Below, piece after piece: positions 38,018 to 46,558 of a stretch of DNA of 64,000 nucleotides. The notes beneath the pieces were generated by a model. It was not told the origin of the DNA, did not search any database, and saw nothing but the letters and a program-made list of their open reading frames with translations. Made by a program: the position numbers and the translations under genes. The first letter of the stretch is position 1. Each line of letters starts with the position of its first letter. The stretch comes from Bradyrhizobiaceae bacterium PARB1 (GTDB lineage: Bacteria > Pseudomonadota > Alphaproteobacteria > Rhizobiales > Xanthobacteraceae), in contig NKIY01000005.1 of assembly GCA_002256345.1 (NCBI GenBank), forward strand, positions 314,485 through 378,484. Reading direction: 5' to 3'.

Positions 38018-38848
38018 ATGGCCCACGCAGAACTTTTCGAAACCAATAAAGCCGAACCGACACTCGGAGCGGCAACATCCGCGGTCATGCAATATGGGGC
38101 CGCTTTCATCCTGATCATCTTCGCCTCCGCCATCGCGGTCGGCGTCGACAGCCGGATCGCCATCCCAAACGTATCGTTGGTCTATGTGATCCCTGTTGTC
38201 ATCGCGGGCGCCGCCTTCGGCGTCGGGCCGTCGCTCTTTGCGGCGGTACTCGGCGCCCTGTCCTACAATTTCTTCCTCACCGAACCACGCTACTCGCTCT
38301 CGGTCGATGATCCCGCAAACATCTGGGCCATCGCTCTTCTGTTCCTTGTCGGCCTCATTGTCAGTGGCATAGCCTTCGTATCGAACCGCAAGGCAAGCGA
38401 AGCCGCCGAATTGCGGCGGCATGCGGAAATCCTGCAGCGCTTCAGCAGCGACATCGCTGTGGCCGACAGCATCAAGGCCATGACGTCGCTTTCGGCCGGT
38501 GCACTCTCCGCGCTGTTCGGAGCCCCGGTCGCGATCATGATGTTGCGGGAGGGAGGTCTGGAGATGGTCGAACAGACGGGCGTGATCGATATAGGAAAGG
38601 CCGAATCCGACGCTGCTACTGCAGCGCTCTCCGCGCAAGGCGTCGTTCGCGGCGGCGTCTATCCCGATGACCAGTCCCGCCTCGATTTCTGGCCGGTTCG
38701 TATCGCTGATCGATCGGTCGCTGTCATCGGCATGGCGTTGCCGAGCGATGAACGTCCGCCATTGCCGGATCTATCGGTGGATGTCGTACGTAATCTGCTG
38801 GCGCTGGCGATCGACAGGATCAACCGCGGGGCGGATCAGCGAAACTGA
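38018..38848 (+). CDS. KdpD-like membrane sensor without kinase (DUF4118 plus GAF-like)
   Basis: The 276-residue protein has four close membrane helices over about residues 25-125 (FILIIFASAIAVGV, VYVIPVVIAGAAFGVGPSLFAAVLGALSYNFF, IWAIALLFLVGLIVSGIAFV). This is the DUF4118 module of KdpD, including the conserved YNFFLTEPRYSL. A cytoplasmic GAF-like domain follows (residues 140-270). The histidine-kinase domains that normally come next are absent and the protein ends cleanly. No kdpFABC or response regulator is adjacent. Its partner is unknown. Confidence 0.78.
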   Translation: MAHAELFETNKAEPTLGAATSAVMQYGAAFILIIFASAIAVGVDSRIAIPNVSLVYVIPVVIAGAAFGVGPSLFAAVLGALSYNFFLTEPRYSLSVDDPANIWAIALLFLVGLIVSGIAFVSNRKASEAAELRRHAEILQRFSSDIAVADSIKAMTSLSAGALSALFGAPVAIMMLREGGLEMVEQTGVIDIGKAESDAATAALSAQGVVRGGVYPDDQSRLDFWPVRIADRSVAVIGMALPSDERPPLPDLSVDVVRNLLALAIDRINRGADQRN

Positions 38849-38870
38849 TCCACCCCGCGCCCAGACTTAT

Positions 38871-39647
38871 TTATGCCTTGCCGCCGGAATTCTTCCGGGT
38901 TTCGGCGACCCAGTTCTTCGCGCCGGTGGCGAGGATGCCGCTGTCGTTGAGCAGCGTCACCAGCTTGAAGCCCATCGCGATGTTCTTCGCGGCGCCGACC
39001 GGGCCCGAGCAGTGGATGCCCGGATAGATGCCGCGCTTGTCACATTCCTTGAGAAGCTTGTCGTAGATCTTCAGAATTTCCGGCTCTTCGCGGTCGAGCT
39101 TCGGCACAAGGCCATAGGAGAAACCAAGATCGGACGGGCCGATGTAAACGCCGGCGATGCCTTCGACATCGAGAATGGCTTCCATGTTGTCGACTGCTGT
39201 CTTGGTCTCCAGCATCGGAATGCACAGCGTCTCGTCATTGGCCGTGTCCTGATAGGTGCCGCCAGCGCCATAGAGGCCGGCGCGAATCGGACCGTTCGAG
39301 CGCGTGCCACGCGGCGGATACTTGCAATACTGCACGAAGTTTTCGGCTTCTTCCTTGGTGTTCACCATCGGGCAGATCACACCATAGGCGCCGCCATCGA
39401 GCACCTTGCCGATAATCCCGGGTTCATTCCACGGCACGCGGACCATCGGCGTGATGGGATGGCCGTTCATCGCCTGGAAGCAGGTGACCATGGACTGATA
39501 GTCCTGCACGCCATGCTGAATGTCGACGGTGACGCTGTCGAAGCCGCATTGCGCCATCACCTCGGCGGAGAAGCCCGACGGGATTGCCAGCCACGCATTG
39601 ACGACGGCCTTGCCCGACTTCCAGATTTCCTTGACTCGATTTGCCAT
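38871..39647 (-). CDS. HpcH/HpaI-family class II aldolase
   Basis: The 258-residue protein has the family fold and motifs: FDSVTVDIQHGVQDY, PMVRVPWNEPGIIGKVLDGGAYGVICPMV, CIPMLETKTAVDNMEAI and VYIGPSDLGFSYGL. Residues for the divalent metal (Glu in PMLET, Asp in PSDLG) and the catalytic His are present. Such enzymes cleave hydroxy-oxo acids to pyruvate plus an aldehyde. The HpaI enzyme of homoprotocatechuate breakdown belongs here. The gene ends the transcript run that begins with the Liv transporter, opposite the hpaFED genes, so this is a good candidate for that final aldolase. That is inference. Confidence 0.8.
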   Translation of the reverse strand: MANRVKEIWKSGKAVVNAWLAIPSGFSAEVMAQCGFDSVTVDIQHGVQDYQSMVTCFQAMNGHPITPMVRVPWNEPGIIGKVLDGGAYGVICPMVNTKEEAENFVQYCKYPPRGTRSNGPIRAGLYGAGGTYQDTANDETLCIPMLETKTAVDNMEAILDVEGIAGVYIGPSDLGFSYGLVPKLDREEPEILKIYDKLLKECDKRGIYPGIHCSGPVGAAKNIAMGFKLVTLLNDSGILATGAKNWVAETRKNSGGKA

Positions 39648-39689
39648 TGGTATTCCTCCGTATCCGCGGTGATGCGTCTTCTAATGATC

Positions 39690-39780
39690 CGTCATGGCCG
39701 GGCTTGTCCCGGCCATCCACGTCTTCGTTCGCGGCAAACTCTGCAAGACGTGGGTGCCCGGGACAAGCCCGGGCATGACG
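39690..39780. repeat. Palindromic intergenic repeat, family C, copy 1
   Basis: CGTCATGGCCGGGCTTGTCC at the left is matched by GGACAAGCCCGGGCATGACG at the right, with a middle hairpin of CACGTCTTC and GCAAGACGTG. Two further copies lie at 60634-60717 and 61694-61778. Confidence 0.88.
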
Positions 39781-39805
39781 TCCGAGAGTGTTGCGAAATG
39801 CATGG

Positions 39806-40888
39806 CTAGGCCGTCGCGTTCTTCACGGCCTCTTCGCTGACGCCGACATCGCGCGCGGTCTGCACGATGGCCGCCCAGGTCTCGTCCGGGAGCGGCACGC
39901 CGTTCGCCGTGCGCTCGGCACGCGTCTTCGCCTCATTATCACCGGGGATCATGACAGCATCGACGCCGGCAGCCGGCTTGGCGCTCTTGAAGAAGTCCAC
40001 ATAGCGCGCGACTTCGCCGTCGAAGAAATTGGCAGGGTCGATCTTCTTCGGGTCGATATAGATCGAGAACATGCCATTCGCGAAAGGGCGGCCGTGCTTG
40101 GTGGCACCATTGCCGGTCAGCGCGCCGCCGAGGAGTTCGCAGATCAGCGCGAGGCCCGAGCCCTTGTGATCACCGAAGGCGCGGATGGCGCCCTGCCCCT
40201 TGGAGTGGTCGCGGGTGCCGTCCACATTCGGGCCATAGAGCAGGAATGGATCCTCGCTGAGATCGCCATTCGGCGCGATCAGCGCACCCTTGGGCAGCTT
40301 CTTGCCGCCGCGCGAGGCGACGAGGACCTTGCCTTCCGCCACCACTGACGTCGCAAAGTCGAGCACGACCGGCGGGCCGCCCGCGCGCGGAATGCCGACG
40401 CAATAGGGCGCAGTGGACAGCCGACGCTCGACGCCGCCATAGGGCGCGACCAGCACCGATCCCGCGGCGGTGACGAAATGGATGGAGACTAGACCTTCCG
40501 CCGCAGCCATTTCGGCCCAGTCGCCGATGCGGCCGATGTGACCGGAATTCTTGGTGGCGATCGCCGATAGGCCAGCGGCCTTGCACTTCTCGATGCCGAG
40601 CTTCACCGCCTGCGGACCGACAGTCTGGCCATAGCCGAAGCGGCCATCGACCACGGCGAGCGAGGGCGTATCGACGGGGATCTCGATGGTCTGGTTCGGG
40701 ATGATCATCCCGTTATTGCGCCAGCGGATATAGACGGGCACGCGGATGACGCCGTGGCTGTCATGGCCGGTGAGGTTCGCCGTGGTGAGATAGGTGGCGA
40801 TGCGCTGGGCTTCCTCTTTGGTGGAAGATGCGCGCTCGAAAACCTCGGCGACGAAGGCGATCAGTTTATCGACTTGAACTGTAACCAT
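39806..40888 (-). CDS. LDH2/malate dehydrogenase-family oxidoreductase
   Basis: A 360-residue NAD(P)-dependent dehydrogenase of the LDH2/MDH2 (YlbC/ureidoglycolate) family. Motifs include TTANLTGHDSHGVIRVPVYI at the N-terminus, IATKNSGHIGRIGDWAEMAAAEGLV in the middle, and GHKGSGLALICELLGGALTG-type (FGDHKGSGLALICELL). Family members interconvert 2-hydroxy and 2-oxo acids and use a fold unlike classical lactate dehydrogenases. It lies between the Liv transporter and the HpaI-type aldolase on one strand. A role on an aldolase substrate or product is plausible but unproven. Confidence 0.85.
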   Translation of the reverse strand: MVTVQVDKLIAFVAEVFERASSTKEEAQRIATYLTTANLTGHDSHGVIRVPVYIRWRNNGMIIPNQTIEIPVDTPSLAVVDGRFGYGQTVGPQAVKLGIEKCKAAGLSAIATKNSGHIGRIGDWAEMAAAEGLVSIHFVTAAGSVLVAPYGGVERRLSTAPYCVGIPRAGGPPVVLDFATSVVAEGKVLVASRGGKKLPKGALIAPNGDLSEDPFLLYGPNVDGTRDHSKGQGAIRAFGDHKGSGLALICELLGGALTGNGATKHGRPFANGMFSIYIDPKKIDPANFFDGEVARYVDFFKSAKPAAGVDAVMIPGDNEAKTRAERTANGVPLPDETWAAIVQTARDVGVSEEAVKNATA

Positions 40889-40931
40889 GGCGGGACATTC
40901 GTCCTTGTTGTTTCGACCCTAGTTTCATTTT

Positions 40932-41051
40932 GTCCCGGGCGCGATGCGGCACGACGTGCTGCTTCGCAGAACCGGGACCGTGCAAAGCGACGGCGTCCGT
41001 GGCGGTCCCGGCTCTGCGGGGCAGCGTTACACGCTGCGCCGCGTCCGGGAC
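40932..41051. repeat. Palindromic intergenic repeat, family E, copy 2
   Basis: GTCCCGGGCGCGATGCGGCA at the left and CGCCGCGTCCGGGAC at the right form the outer stem. Inner arms GCTTCGCAGAACCGGGACC and GGTCCCGGCTCTGCG match copy 1 at 33303-33422. The fold is cloverleaf-like. It lies between livF and the LDH2-family gene. Confidence 0.85.
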
Positions 41052-41056
41052 AAGGA

Positions 41057-41800
41057 TCAGTGAGCCGCGAGCCCCGCTACGGGCTTGCCGTGACCGCCGA
41101 GATAGGCGGCTGCGATGGCCTCGTTGGCCCAGAGATCCTCCGGTTTGCCGTCGAGCACGATACGGCCGGTTTCCAGCACATAACCATGATCGGCGACAGA
41201 GAGTCCCATGCGCGCATTTTGCTCCACAAGCAAGACCGTGGTGGACTGCCTGATCTCCGTGATGATGCGGAAGACCGCCTGCACGATGACCGGCGCGAGG
41301 CCGAGCGACGGCTCGTCAAGCAGCAGGAGGCGCGGTTTCGCCATCAGCCCGCGCGCAACCGCGACCATCTGCAACTGGCCGCCGGACAGCGTCCAGCCCA
41401 GCGCATCGGTAAATTTCCTGATGTCCGGGAACAGATCGAACATCGCATCCGCCTCGCGGGACAGATCGGCCTTGCCGACCTTCCGGTTGGAGGCGCCGAG
41501 CATGATGTTCTCTTTGACCGTGAGGCCGGGAAAGACACGCCGGCCCTCCGGCACATGGGAGATACCCATGCGCACGATGGCTTCCGGGCCAAGGCCGGCG
41601 ATCGATTTGCCGTCGAACAGGATGTCGCCGCTGGCCGGCTTGGCGAGGCCGGAAATGGCGCGCAGCGTGGTGGACTTGCCGGCACCATTGGCGCCGAGCA
41701 GCGTCACCACCTGGCCTTCCTCGACCTTGCAGCTGATGCCCTGCAGCGCGACGATCTCGCCGTAGCGGACGTGAAGATCCTTGATTTCCAGCAGCGCCAT
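41057..41800 (-). CDS. livF: Branched-chain-type ABC transporter ATP-binding protein (LivF-like)
   Basis: A 247-residue ATPase with Walker A GANGAGKST, the LivF-typical signature LSGGQLQMVAVARGLM, Walker B LLLLDEPSLGLAP, and a conserved His switch region before the C-terminus. The ATG at 41800 shares a base with the stop of the LivMG gene (TGATG). A GTG one codon earlier is the alternative. It powers import together with LivH, LivMG and the periplasmic binding protein. The adjacent aromatic-acid genes suggest an aromatic or dicarboxylic substrate rather than leucine. Confidence 0.88.
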   Translation of the reverse strand: MALLEIKDLHVRYGEIVALQGISCKVEEGQVVTLLGANGAGKSTTLRAISGLAKPASGDILFDGKSIAGLGPEAIVRMGISHVPEGRRVFPGLTVKENIMLGASNRKVGKADLSREADAMFDLFPDIRKFTDALGWTLSGGQLQMVAVARGLMAKPRLLLLDEPSLGLAPVIVQAVFRIITEIRQSTTVLLVEQNARMGLSVADHGYVLETGRIVLDGKPEDLWANEAIAAAYLGGHGKPVAGLAAH

Positions 41801-43578
41801 CACGCAGTTCCCAGATAGGCAGAGACGACATCGGGATGGCGTAGCACCGCCATCGATTCACCATCCGCGATGCGGCGTCCGAAATTCAGCACGGTGATGT
41901 GCTGGGCGGCTTCCGACACCAGCGTCATGTCGTGATCGATGATCAGGATCGTGAGCCCCTGCGCGGCGATGCGCTTGAGCAATTCATGCAGCTCGAGCTT
42001 TTCGCTGGAATTGAGGCCGGCGGCAGGCTCGTCGAGCAGCAACAGGGTCGGATTGCCGGCCAGCGCGCGGGCGATCTCGATGAGCCGCTGATGGCCATAG
42101 GAGAAGCTGGAGATCAGCTCATTGGCGCGCGAACCGAGGCCGACGAAGGTCAGTGCCGCCAGCGCGCGTTCGGTAAGCGCGGTATGATCACCCTTGCCAA
42201 CCAGCGTGTTGCCCGGACGTTCGGCGCCGATGATGACGTTTTCCAGTGCCGTCATTGAACGGAACAGGCGGATGTTCTGGAAGGTGCGGCCGAGCCCCGC
42301 CGCCGCGCGCAGGTGCGGCTGCATCGTGGTGACGTCTGTGCCATCGAGCACCACTTTGCCGGACGTCGCCTGATAGAGGCCTGACAGAACGTTGAGCGTG
42401 GTCGTCTTGCCCGAGCCGTTCGGGCCGATGAGCGCATGCACCCCGCCGCGATGAACGGCGATATCGACTTCGTCGACTGCCTTGAGACCGCCGAAGTGTT
42501 TCGACAGGCCGCTGACCCGCAGCACCATCTCGTCGCCGGTAGCTGCGGGCTTGAGCACCAGCGGCGCTGTGGATGGCGCGACCTTCTTGGGTGGACGCAG
42601 GCGATCATAAGCGGCGGCGACAAAACCCCAAATGCCGTCCGGCATGAAGCGGATGATGAGGATCACCGACAGGCCGTAGATCGCGAGATAGAGGCCGGGC
42701 ACGCTCTTGAGGAAACGCAGCCATTCCGGGATCAGGATCAGCAGACCCGTACCAATGGCCGAGCCGATCGGCGAGGCAACGCCGCCGAGCAGCGACATCG
42801 TCAGGAACACGATGGATTCCGCGAAAGAGAACTGATCCGGCGAGATATAGGCAAAACCGCCGGCGAAGAGGCCCCCGCCGAGACCGCCGAGCAAGGCACA
42901 GATGGCAAAAGCATAGATCTTCGTGCGGAACACATCGACGCCGTTGACGCCGGCCGCGAGCTCGTTGTCGCGCACCGCTCGCATGGCGCGGCCAAGCCGC
43001 GTATCGGGCAGATGCCAGACGAGATAGCCGACAAGGGCCAGCACAGCGACGCAGAAAGCGAGATAGGCCTGCGAGGACATGAACAGTGACGGCCGGCCGA
43101 TCTTCGACACGCCGTCGGGGCCCTTGGTGAGCCAGATGGCGTTGATCATGATCAGGGTGATGATTTGCTGGAACGAGATCGTCACCATCGCAAGGTAGTG
43201 CCCGCCGAGCCGCAACGTCGACAGGCCGAGCAAGGCACCGGCCGCCAGTGCCATCGCACAGCCGCCGAACAGGCAGAGCCAATAATTGAGCTGATAGTCC
43301 GTAGTGCCGAGGCCGACAGCATAGGCACCGAAGCCGAAGAACGCAGCCTGCGCGAGATTGATCTGGCCGCACAGACCGAGCACCACCGACAGGCCGAACA
43401 CGGCGATGGCGAAGGTCGTCGCCTGCATCAGGATGTTGAGGATATAGCCATCGAACCGCATAGACGCTGCGAGGAAGACGAGGATCGCGGCGCCAATGAA
43501 ATATGGCGCGTGACGGATCAACAGCGGCTTCGGGCGCGCGATGTCGGCGACCGACTGGATGTTTTCAGTGGTGCTCAT
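41800..43578 (-). CDS. livM-livG: Fused LivM permease and LivG ATPase
   Basis: The 592-residue protein joins two transporter parts. Residues 1 to about 320 are a LivM permease with around ten helices and the MANVIGLLA-like core. Residues 350-590 are a LivG ATPase with Walker A GPNGSGKTT, signature FSYGHQRLIEIARAL and Walker B LLLLDEPAAGLN. The linker near residues 325-350 is a Pro/Lys-rich stretch. Fusions of these two parts occur in some rhizobial Liv-type systems. It overlaps livH by four bases at its start (ATGA) and livF at its stop. Confidence 0.9.
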   Translation of the reverse strand: MSTTENIQSVADIARPKPLLIRHAPYFIGAAILVFLAASMRFDGYILNILMQATTFAIAVFGLSVVLGLCGQINLAQAAFFGFGAYAVGLGTTDYQLNYWLCLFGGCAMALAAGALLGLSTLRLGGHYLAMVTISFQQIITLIMINAIWLTKGPDGVSKIGRPSLFMSSQAYLAFCVAVLALVGYLVWHLPDTRLGRAMRAVRDNELAAGVNGVDVFRTKIYAFAICALLGGLGGGLFAGGFAYISPDQFSFAESIVFLTMSLLGGVASPIGSAIGTGLLILIPEWLRFLKSVPGLYLAIYGLSVILIIRFMPDGIWGFVAAAYDRLRPPKKVAPSTAPLVLKPAATGDEMVLRVSGLSKHFGGLKAVDEVDIAVHRGGVHALIGPNGSGKTTTLNVLSGLYQATSGKVVLDGTDVTTMQPHLRAAAGLGRTFQNIRLFRSMTALENVIIGAERPGNTLVGKGDHTALTERALAALTFVGLGSRANELISSFSYGHQRLIEIARALAGNPTLLLLDEPAAGLNSSEKLELHELLKRIAAQGLTILIIDHDMTLVSEAAQHITVLNFGRRIADGESMAVLRHPDVVSAYLGTA

Positions 43579-44450
43579 GCTTTCTCCGCGACGCGTTCGC
43601 CGAAGATGCCCTGCGGACGGAAGATCAGGAACAGCACCAGCACCAGGAAGGCGAAGCCATCCTTGTAGGGAACGGAGATATAGGCGGCTCCGAAGGTCTC
43701 GATGATGCCGAGCGCAATGCCGCCGATGATGGCGCCGGCGACGTCACCGAAGCCGCCGATGATGGTCGCCGCAAAAGCCTTCAGCGCGATGGTGGCGCCC
43801 ATCTGAATCGAGACGAACAGGATCGGCGCGACGAGGATGCCGGCAAGACCGCCGAGCACGGCCGAATAGATGAAGGTGATCATGATCATGGTGGAGACGG
43901 AGATACCGAGTAGCGAGGCCATCTCCTTGTCCTGCGAGGTCGCCTGCAGCTTCTTGCCGATCATGGTGTGCTCGAAGAACCAGTAATTGAAGATCACCAG
44001 CGCGATGGTGACCGCAATGATCAGGAGATACTGGTTGTCGAGATACACAGGCCCCAGCTGGATGCCGGGGGTGTCGAACCAGCCCTGCAGCACCTGCGGC
44101 TGCGGGCCGTAGAGGGCCAGCACACCATTCGCCATCAGGATCGAGGCGCCGATGGTGGCGATGATCACCGGCAGATATGTGCGGTGACGCAGCGGATAAT
44201 AGACGCCGAGATTGAAGATGACGCCGATGACCGCCATGCCGGCCAGCGCGATGATGAAGGACAGCCAGTAAGGCAGTGACAGGTCGACGGCGCAGACCAC
44301 CATCAGATAGGCCGCGACCATCGAGAACTCGCCTTGCGCGAAGTTCACGACATTGGTGGCACGGAAGATCAGCACGAAGCCCAGCGCGACCAGCGCATAG
44401 ACGGCGCCAATGCCGATGCCGGTGAAGAGTAACTGCAGTACCAGATCCAT
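43575..44450 (-). CDS. livH: Branched-chain-type ABC transporter permease (LivH-like)
   Basis: A 291-residue membrane protein with about eight helices and the LivH markers LVLIFRATNVVNFAQGEFSM near residue 30 and ALKAFAATIIGGFGDVAGAI near residue 230. It begins MDLVLQLLFTGIGIGAVYAL. It pairs with the LivM half of the next gene to form the membrane channel. The stop overlaps the LivMG start. Its start is 160 bases from the binding-protein gene, with a family B repeat between. Confidence 0.9.
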   Translation of the reverse strand: MDLVLQLLFTGIGIGAVYALVALGFVLIFRATNVVNFAQGEFSMVAAYLMVVCAVDLSLPYWLSFIIALAGMAVIGVIFNLGVYYPLRHRTYLPVIIATIGASILMANGVLALYGPQPQVLQGWFDTPGIQLGPVYLDNQYLLIIAVTIALVIFNYWFFEHTMIGKKLQATSQDKEMASLLGISVSTMIMITFIYSAVLGGLAGILVAPILFVSIQMGATIALKAFAATIIGGFGDVAGAIIGGIALGIIETFGAAYISVPYKDGFAFLVLVLFLIFRPQGIFGERVAEKA

Positions 44451-44475
44451 CAGAAGCGCTCGGTGGGAGGTTTAC

Positions 44476-44603
44476 CTGTCATTCCGGGGCACGCGCCGCT
44501 TGGCGCGCGAACCCGGAATCTCGACATGGCGTGTGTGGCAACAGGCGCTGAACATCATGAGGTTTCGGGTTCGCATGCTTGCGCATGCGCCCCGGAACGA
44601 CAG
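44476..44603. repeat. Palindromic intergenic repeat, family B, copy 1
   Basis: CTGTCATTCCGGGGCACGCG at the left pairs with CGCCCCGGAACGACAG at the right. An inner pair is GAACCCGGAATCTCG and GAGGTTTCGGGTTCGC-type sequence. Two more copies lie at 52010-52123 and 54938-55053. Confidence 0.88.
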
Positions 44604-44609
44604 TGGAGA

Positions 44610-45758
44610 TCAGTTATCGAATTCGATGTGCTTGTCGAAAACGATATTGCCCTTGTCGTTCTTCACGATGTTGTAGCCGTGCAGGCCATCGCCGTTCTTG
44701 TCGAAGTTGTATTCGCCTTCGGCACCTGGATATTTCTTGATGGCGACGATGGCTTCACGAATCTTCTGCGGATCGGTCGAACCGGCATTCTTGATCGCCA
44801 TGGCGAGCACGTTGATCGCGTCGAACGGCCACGAGCTCTGGTTATCCGGCGCGACCTTGTAGGCATCGCGATAGGCCTTGCCGAAGGCTTTTGCAGCCTC
44901 GGACGATTCCTCCGCATAGTCGGCCACGCCGTAGGTGCCGTACAGCGCCGGGCCCGCGAGCTTCAGCGCGGTGACATTGACGATCGAAGGCGAGCCGACC
45001 CACGGAATATTGACGCCGAGCTGGCGGAGCTGGCGTGCGAAGATACCGAGATCGTTCTCGAAGGTGAAGTAGGAGCCGAGAATGTCGGCGCCGGACTGCT
45101 TGATGGCGAGCACCACCGGCGTGAAATCCTGGCTCTGATTAGCATAGCCCTGATCGATCGCGATCGTCGCCCCGAGAGGCGCGAGCGCTTCGGTAAGCGC
45201 CTTGCCGCCGGCCGTGCCGAAAGCATCGGTCGAGTGCAGCACCGCCCACTTCTTCTTGCCCAGCGTCTTCACGCCATATTCGGCGATCACGCGGCCGGAA
45301 TAGCTGTCATTGGGGCGGAAGCGGAACAGCCAGGGATTGCCGAGTTTCGTCAGATTGGGATCGGTGCCGCCGAACATCACGGGCTTGCCGAGCTTGAGCA
45401 CGTCCGGCGCCATGGCATGCACCTGCGTGGAGCGGATCGAGCCGAGGAAGCCGACGATCTCCGGATTGGCGGCGAGCTTCGAGAAGGCCAGCACGATGCC
45501 GGGATTGGTGGTCTGATCGTCCTCGATGATGAGCTCGATCTGTTTGCCGAGTATGCCGCCGGCCTTGTTGATGGCCTCCACCGCGAGCTTGGCGCCGCCG
45601 GTCGCATATTTGCCGGCTTCGGCCGCGGGGCCCGTAATCGGCGCGCACATGCCGATCTTGATCGTTCCGCCGCCCTGAGCGCGCGCACTACCAATGATGT
45701 AAGGAGCAGCCAAACCGGCAGCAATGCCGGCCGTGAATCCACGTCGGGTCAGCGTCAT
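44610..45758 (-). CDS. livK: Periplasmic binding protein of the Liv-type transporter
   Basis: The 382-residue protein has a Tat-like leader (LTRRGFTAGIAAGLAAP...ARAQ). The Leu/Ile/Val-binding fold follows: IKIGMCAPITGPAAEAGKYA, AGGILGKQIELIIEDDQT and VIAEYGVKTLGKKKWAVLHS. It captures the substrate for the LivH/MG/F channel. ATG 45758 has AGGGAGGAT upstream, which excludes the TTG one codon earlier. It heads a run that reaches the LDH2 and aldolase genes. The ligand is probably an aromatic acid or related compound rather than an amino acid. Confidence 0.88.
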   Translation of the reverse strand: MTLTRRGFTAGIAAGLAAPYIIGSARAQGGGTIKIGMCAPITGPAAEAGKYATGGAKLAVEAINKAGGILGKQIELIIEDDQTTNPGIVLAFSKLAANPEIVGFLGSIRSTQVHAMAPDVLKLGKPVMFGGTDPNLTKLGNPWLFRFRPNDSYSGRVIAEYGVKTLGKKKWAVLHSTDAFGTAGGKALTEALAPLGATIAIDQGYANQSQDFTPVVLAIKQSGADILGSYFTFENDLGIFARQLRQLGVNIPWVGSPSIVNVTALKLAGPALYGTYGVADYAEESSEAAKAFGKAYRDAYKVAPDNQSSWPFDAINVLAMAIKNAGSTDPQKIREAIVAIKKYPGAEGEYNFDKNGDGLHGYNIVKNDKGNIVFDKHIEFDN

Positions 45759-45909
45759 CAAATCCTCCCTAAGAGGCCGGACTTGAGCGCCAGCCTTCTC
45801 GATTTTGACAACACCGAGTTGAGCGAAAAATTCTCCGCCTGTCTACAGGCCCGGCCAAATTCGTACGACGAATTAATAAAGCGCAGGACGCAACCGCTTT
45901 GCTGCAAAA

Positions 45910-46428
45910 TTATGCAGGAGAGTTATCCGCCTGCGGATCGGCATCGTCGCCATCCTCGGTCGGCATGGCATGCAGGCAGACCTCAAGCTCATGAAGCATG
46001 GCTTGCAGTTCTGCTAGCTTTTGCGCACCGAAGCGCTTCGTCATCTCGCCGTAGATCGCCTCCGAACTCGGCGCGACAACTTCGATCAACTTCAGCCCCT
46101 TTGCCGTGATGGAAACGATGTTGCGGCGCAAATCGGATTTGAGCAAATGACGCGCGATCAATTTGCGCTGCTCAAGATCGCGCAGGATACGCGACAGGCT
46201 CGGGCCGAGCAGAAAAGCAATACGCGCCAGTTCCGTGATTTCAATCTCGCCGGAGGCCGCGAGTGCGCGCAGGATGCGCCATTGCTGTTCGGTGAGATCG
46301 TGCGACCGCAGCGACGGGCGAAAATGTCGCATCACCCCTTCCCGCGCCCGCAGCAACGACATCGGCAGCGACTGCGAAAAATCGCGCATCGGAATTTTGG
46401 CGAGCGTGCGCTTGGAGACTGGCGTCAT
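45910..46428 (-). CDS. hpaR: MarR-family regulator of homoprotocatechuate genes (HpaR-type)
   Basis: The 172-residue protein has a winged helix of the MarR type with DLTEQQWRILRALAASGEIEITELAR and LGPSLSRILRDLEQRKLIARH, and an N-terminus RDFSQSLPMSLLRAREGVM that matches HpaR/HpcR. Such repressors respond to 4-hydroxyphenylacetate-type compounds. The gene is divergent from hpaF, and two palindromes lie in the 130-base gap. ATG 46428 was chosen because the longer reading contains only shadow residues. It is 151 bases from the livK start, facing the same way. Confidence 0.85.
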   Translation of the reverse strand: MTPVSKRTLAKIPMRDFSQSLPMSLLRAREGVMRHFRPSLRSHDLTEQQWRILRALAASGEIEITELARIAFLLGPSLSRILRDLEQRKLIARHLLKSDLRRNIVSITAKGLKLIEVVAPSSEAIYGEMTKRFGAQKLAELQAMLHELEVCLHAMPTEDGDDADPQADNSPA

Positions 46429-46448
46429 GATGGTCTCATCGGCTGGTG

Positions 46449-46461
46449 TGTGCAACGCACA
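46449..46461. promoter_or_regulatory. Palindrome TGTGC-AAC-GCACA between hpaR and hpaF
   Basis: A perfect 5-3-5 inverted repeat lies 21 bases from the hpaR start codon in the divergent promoter gap. Position and symmetry fit an operator for a dimeric regulator. The length is short, so chance is possible. Confidence 0.35.
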
Positions 46462-46497
46462 ATCAAATTCACACAACGGAGGTTTGATCGCAATCAC

Positions 46498-46509
46498 TTA
46501 ACATGTTAA
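46498..46509. promoter_or_regulatory. Candidate HpaR operator TTAACATGTTAA
   Basis: This perfect 12-base AT-rich palindrome lies 50 bases before the hpaF start and 70 bases before the hpaR start. MarR-family dimers usually bind palindromes of this kind between divergent genes. It stands out from the GC-rich surroundings. Confidence 0.5.
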
Positions 46510-46558
46510 CCTTCTGCCCGGAAGCTGCTCACAAGACGGCACCGATCAGGGATGGACC

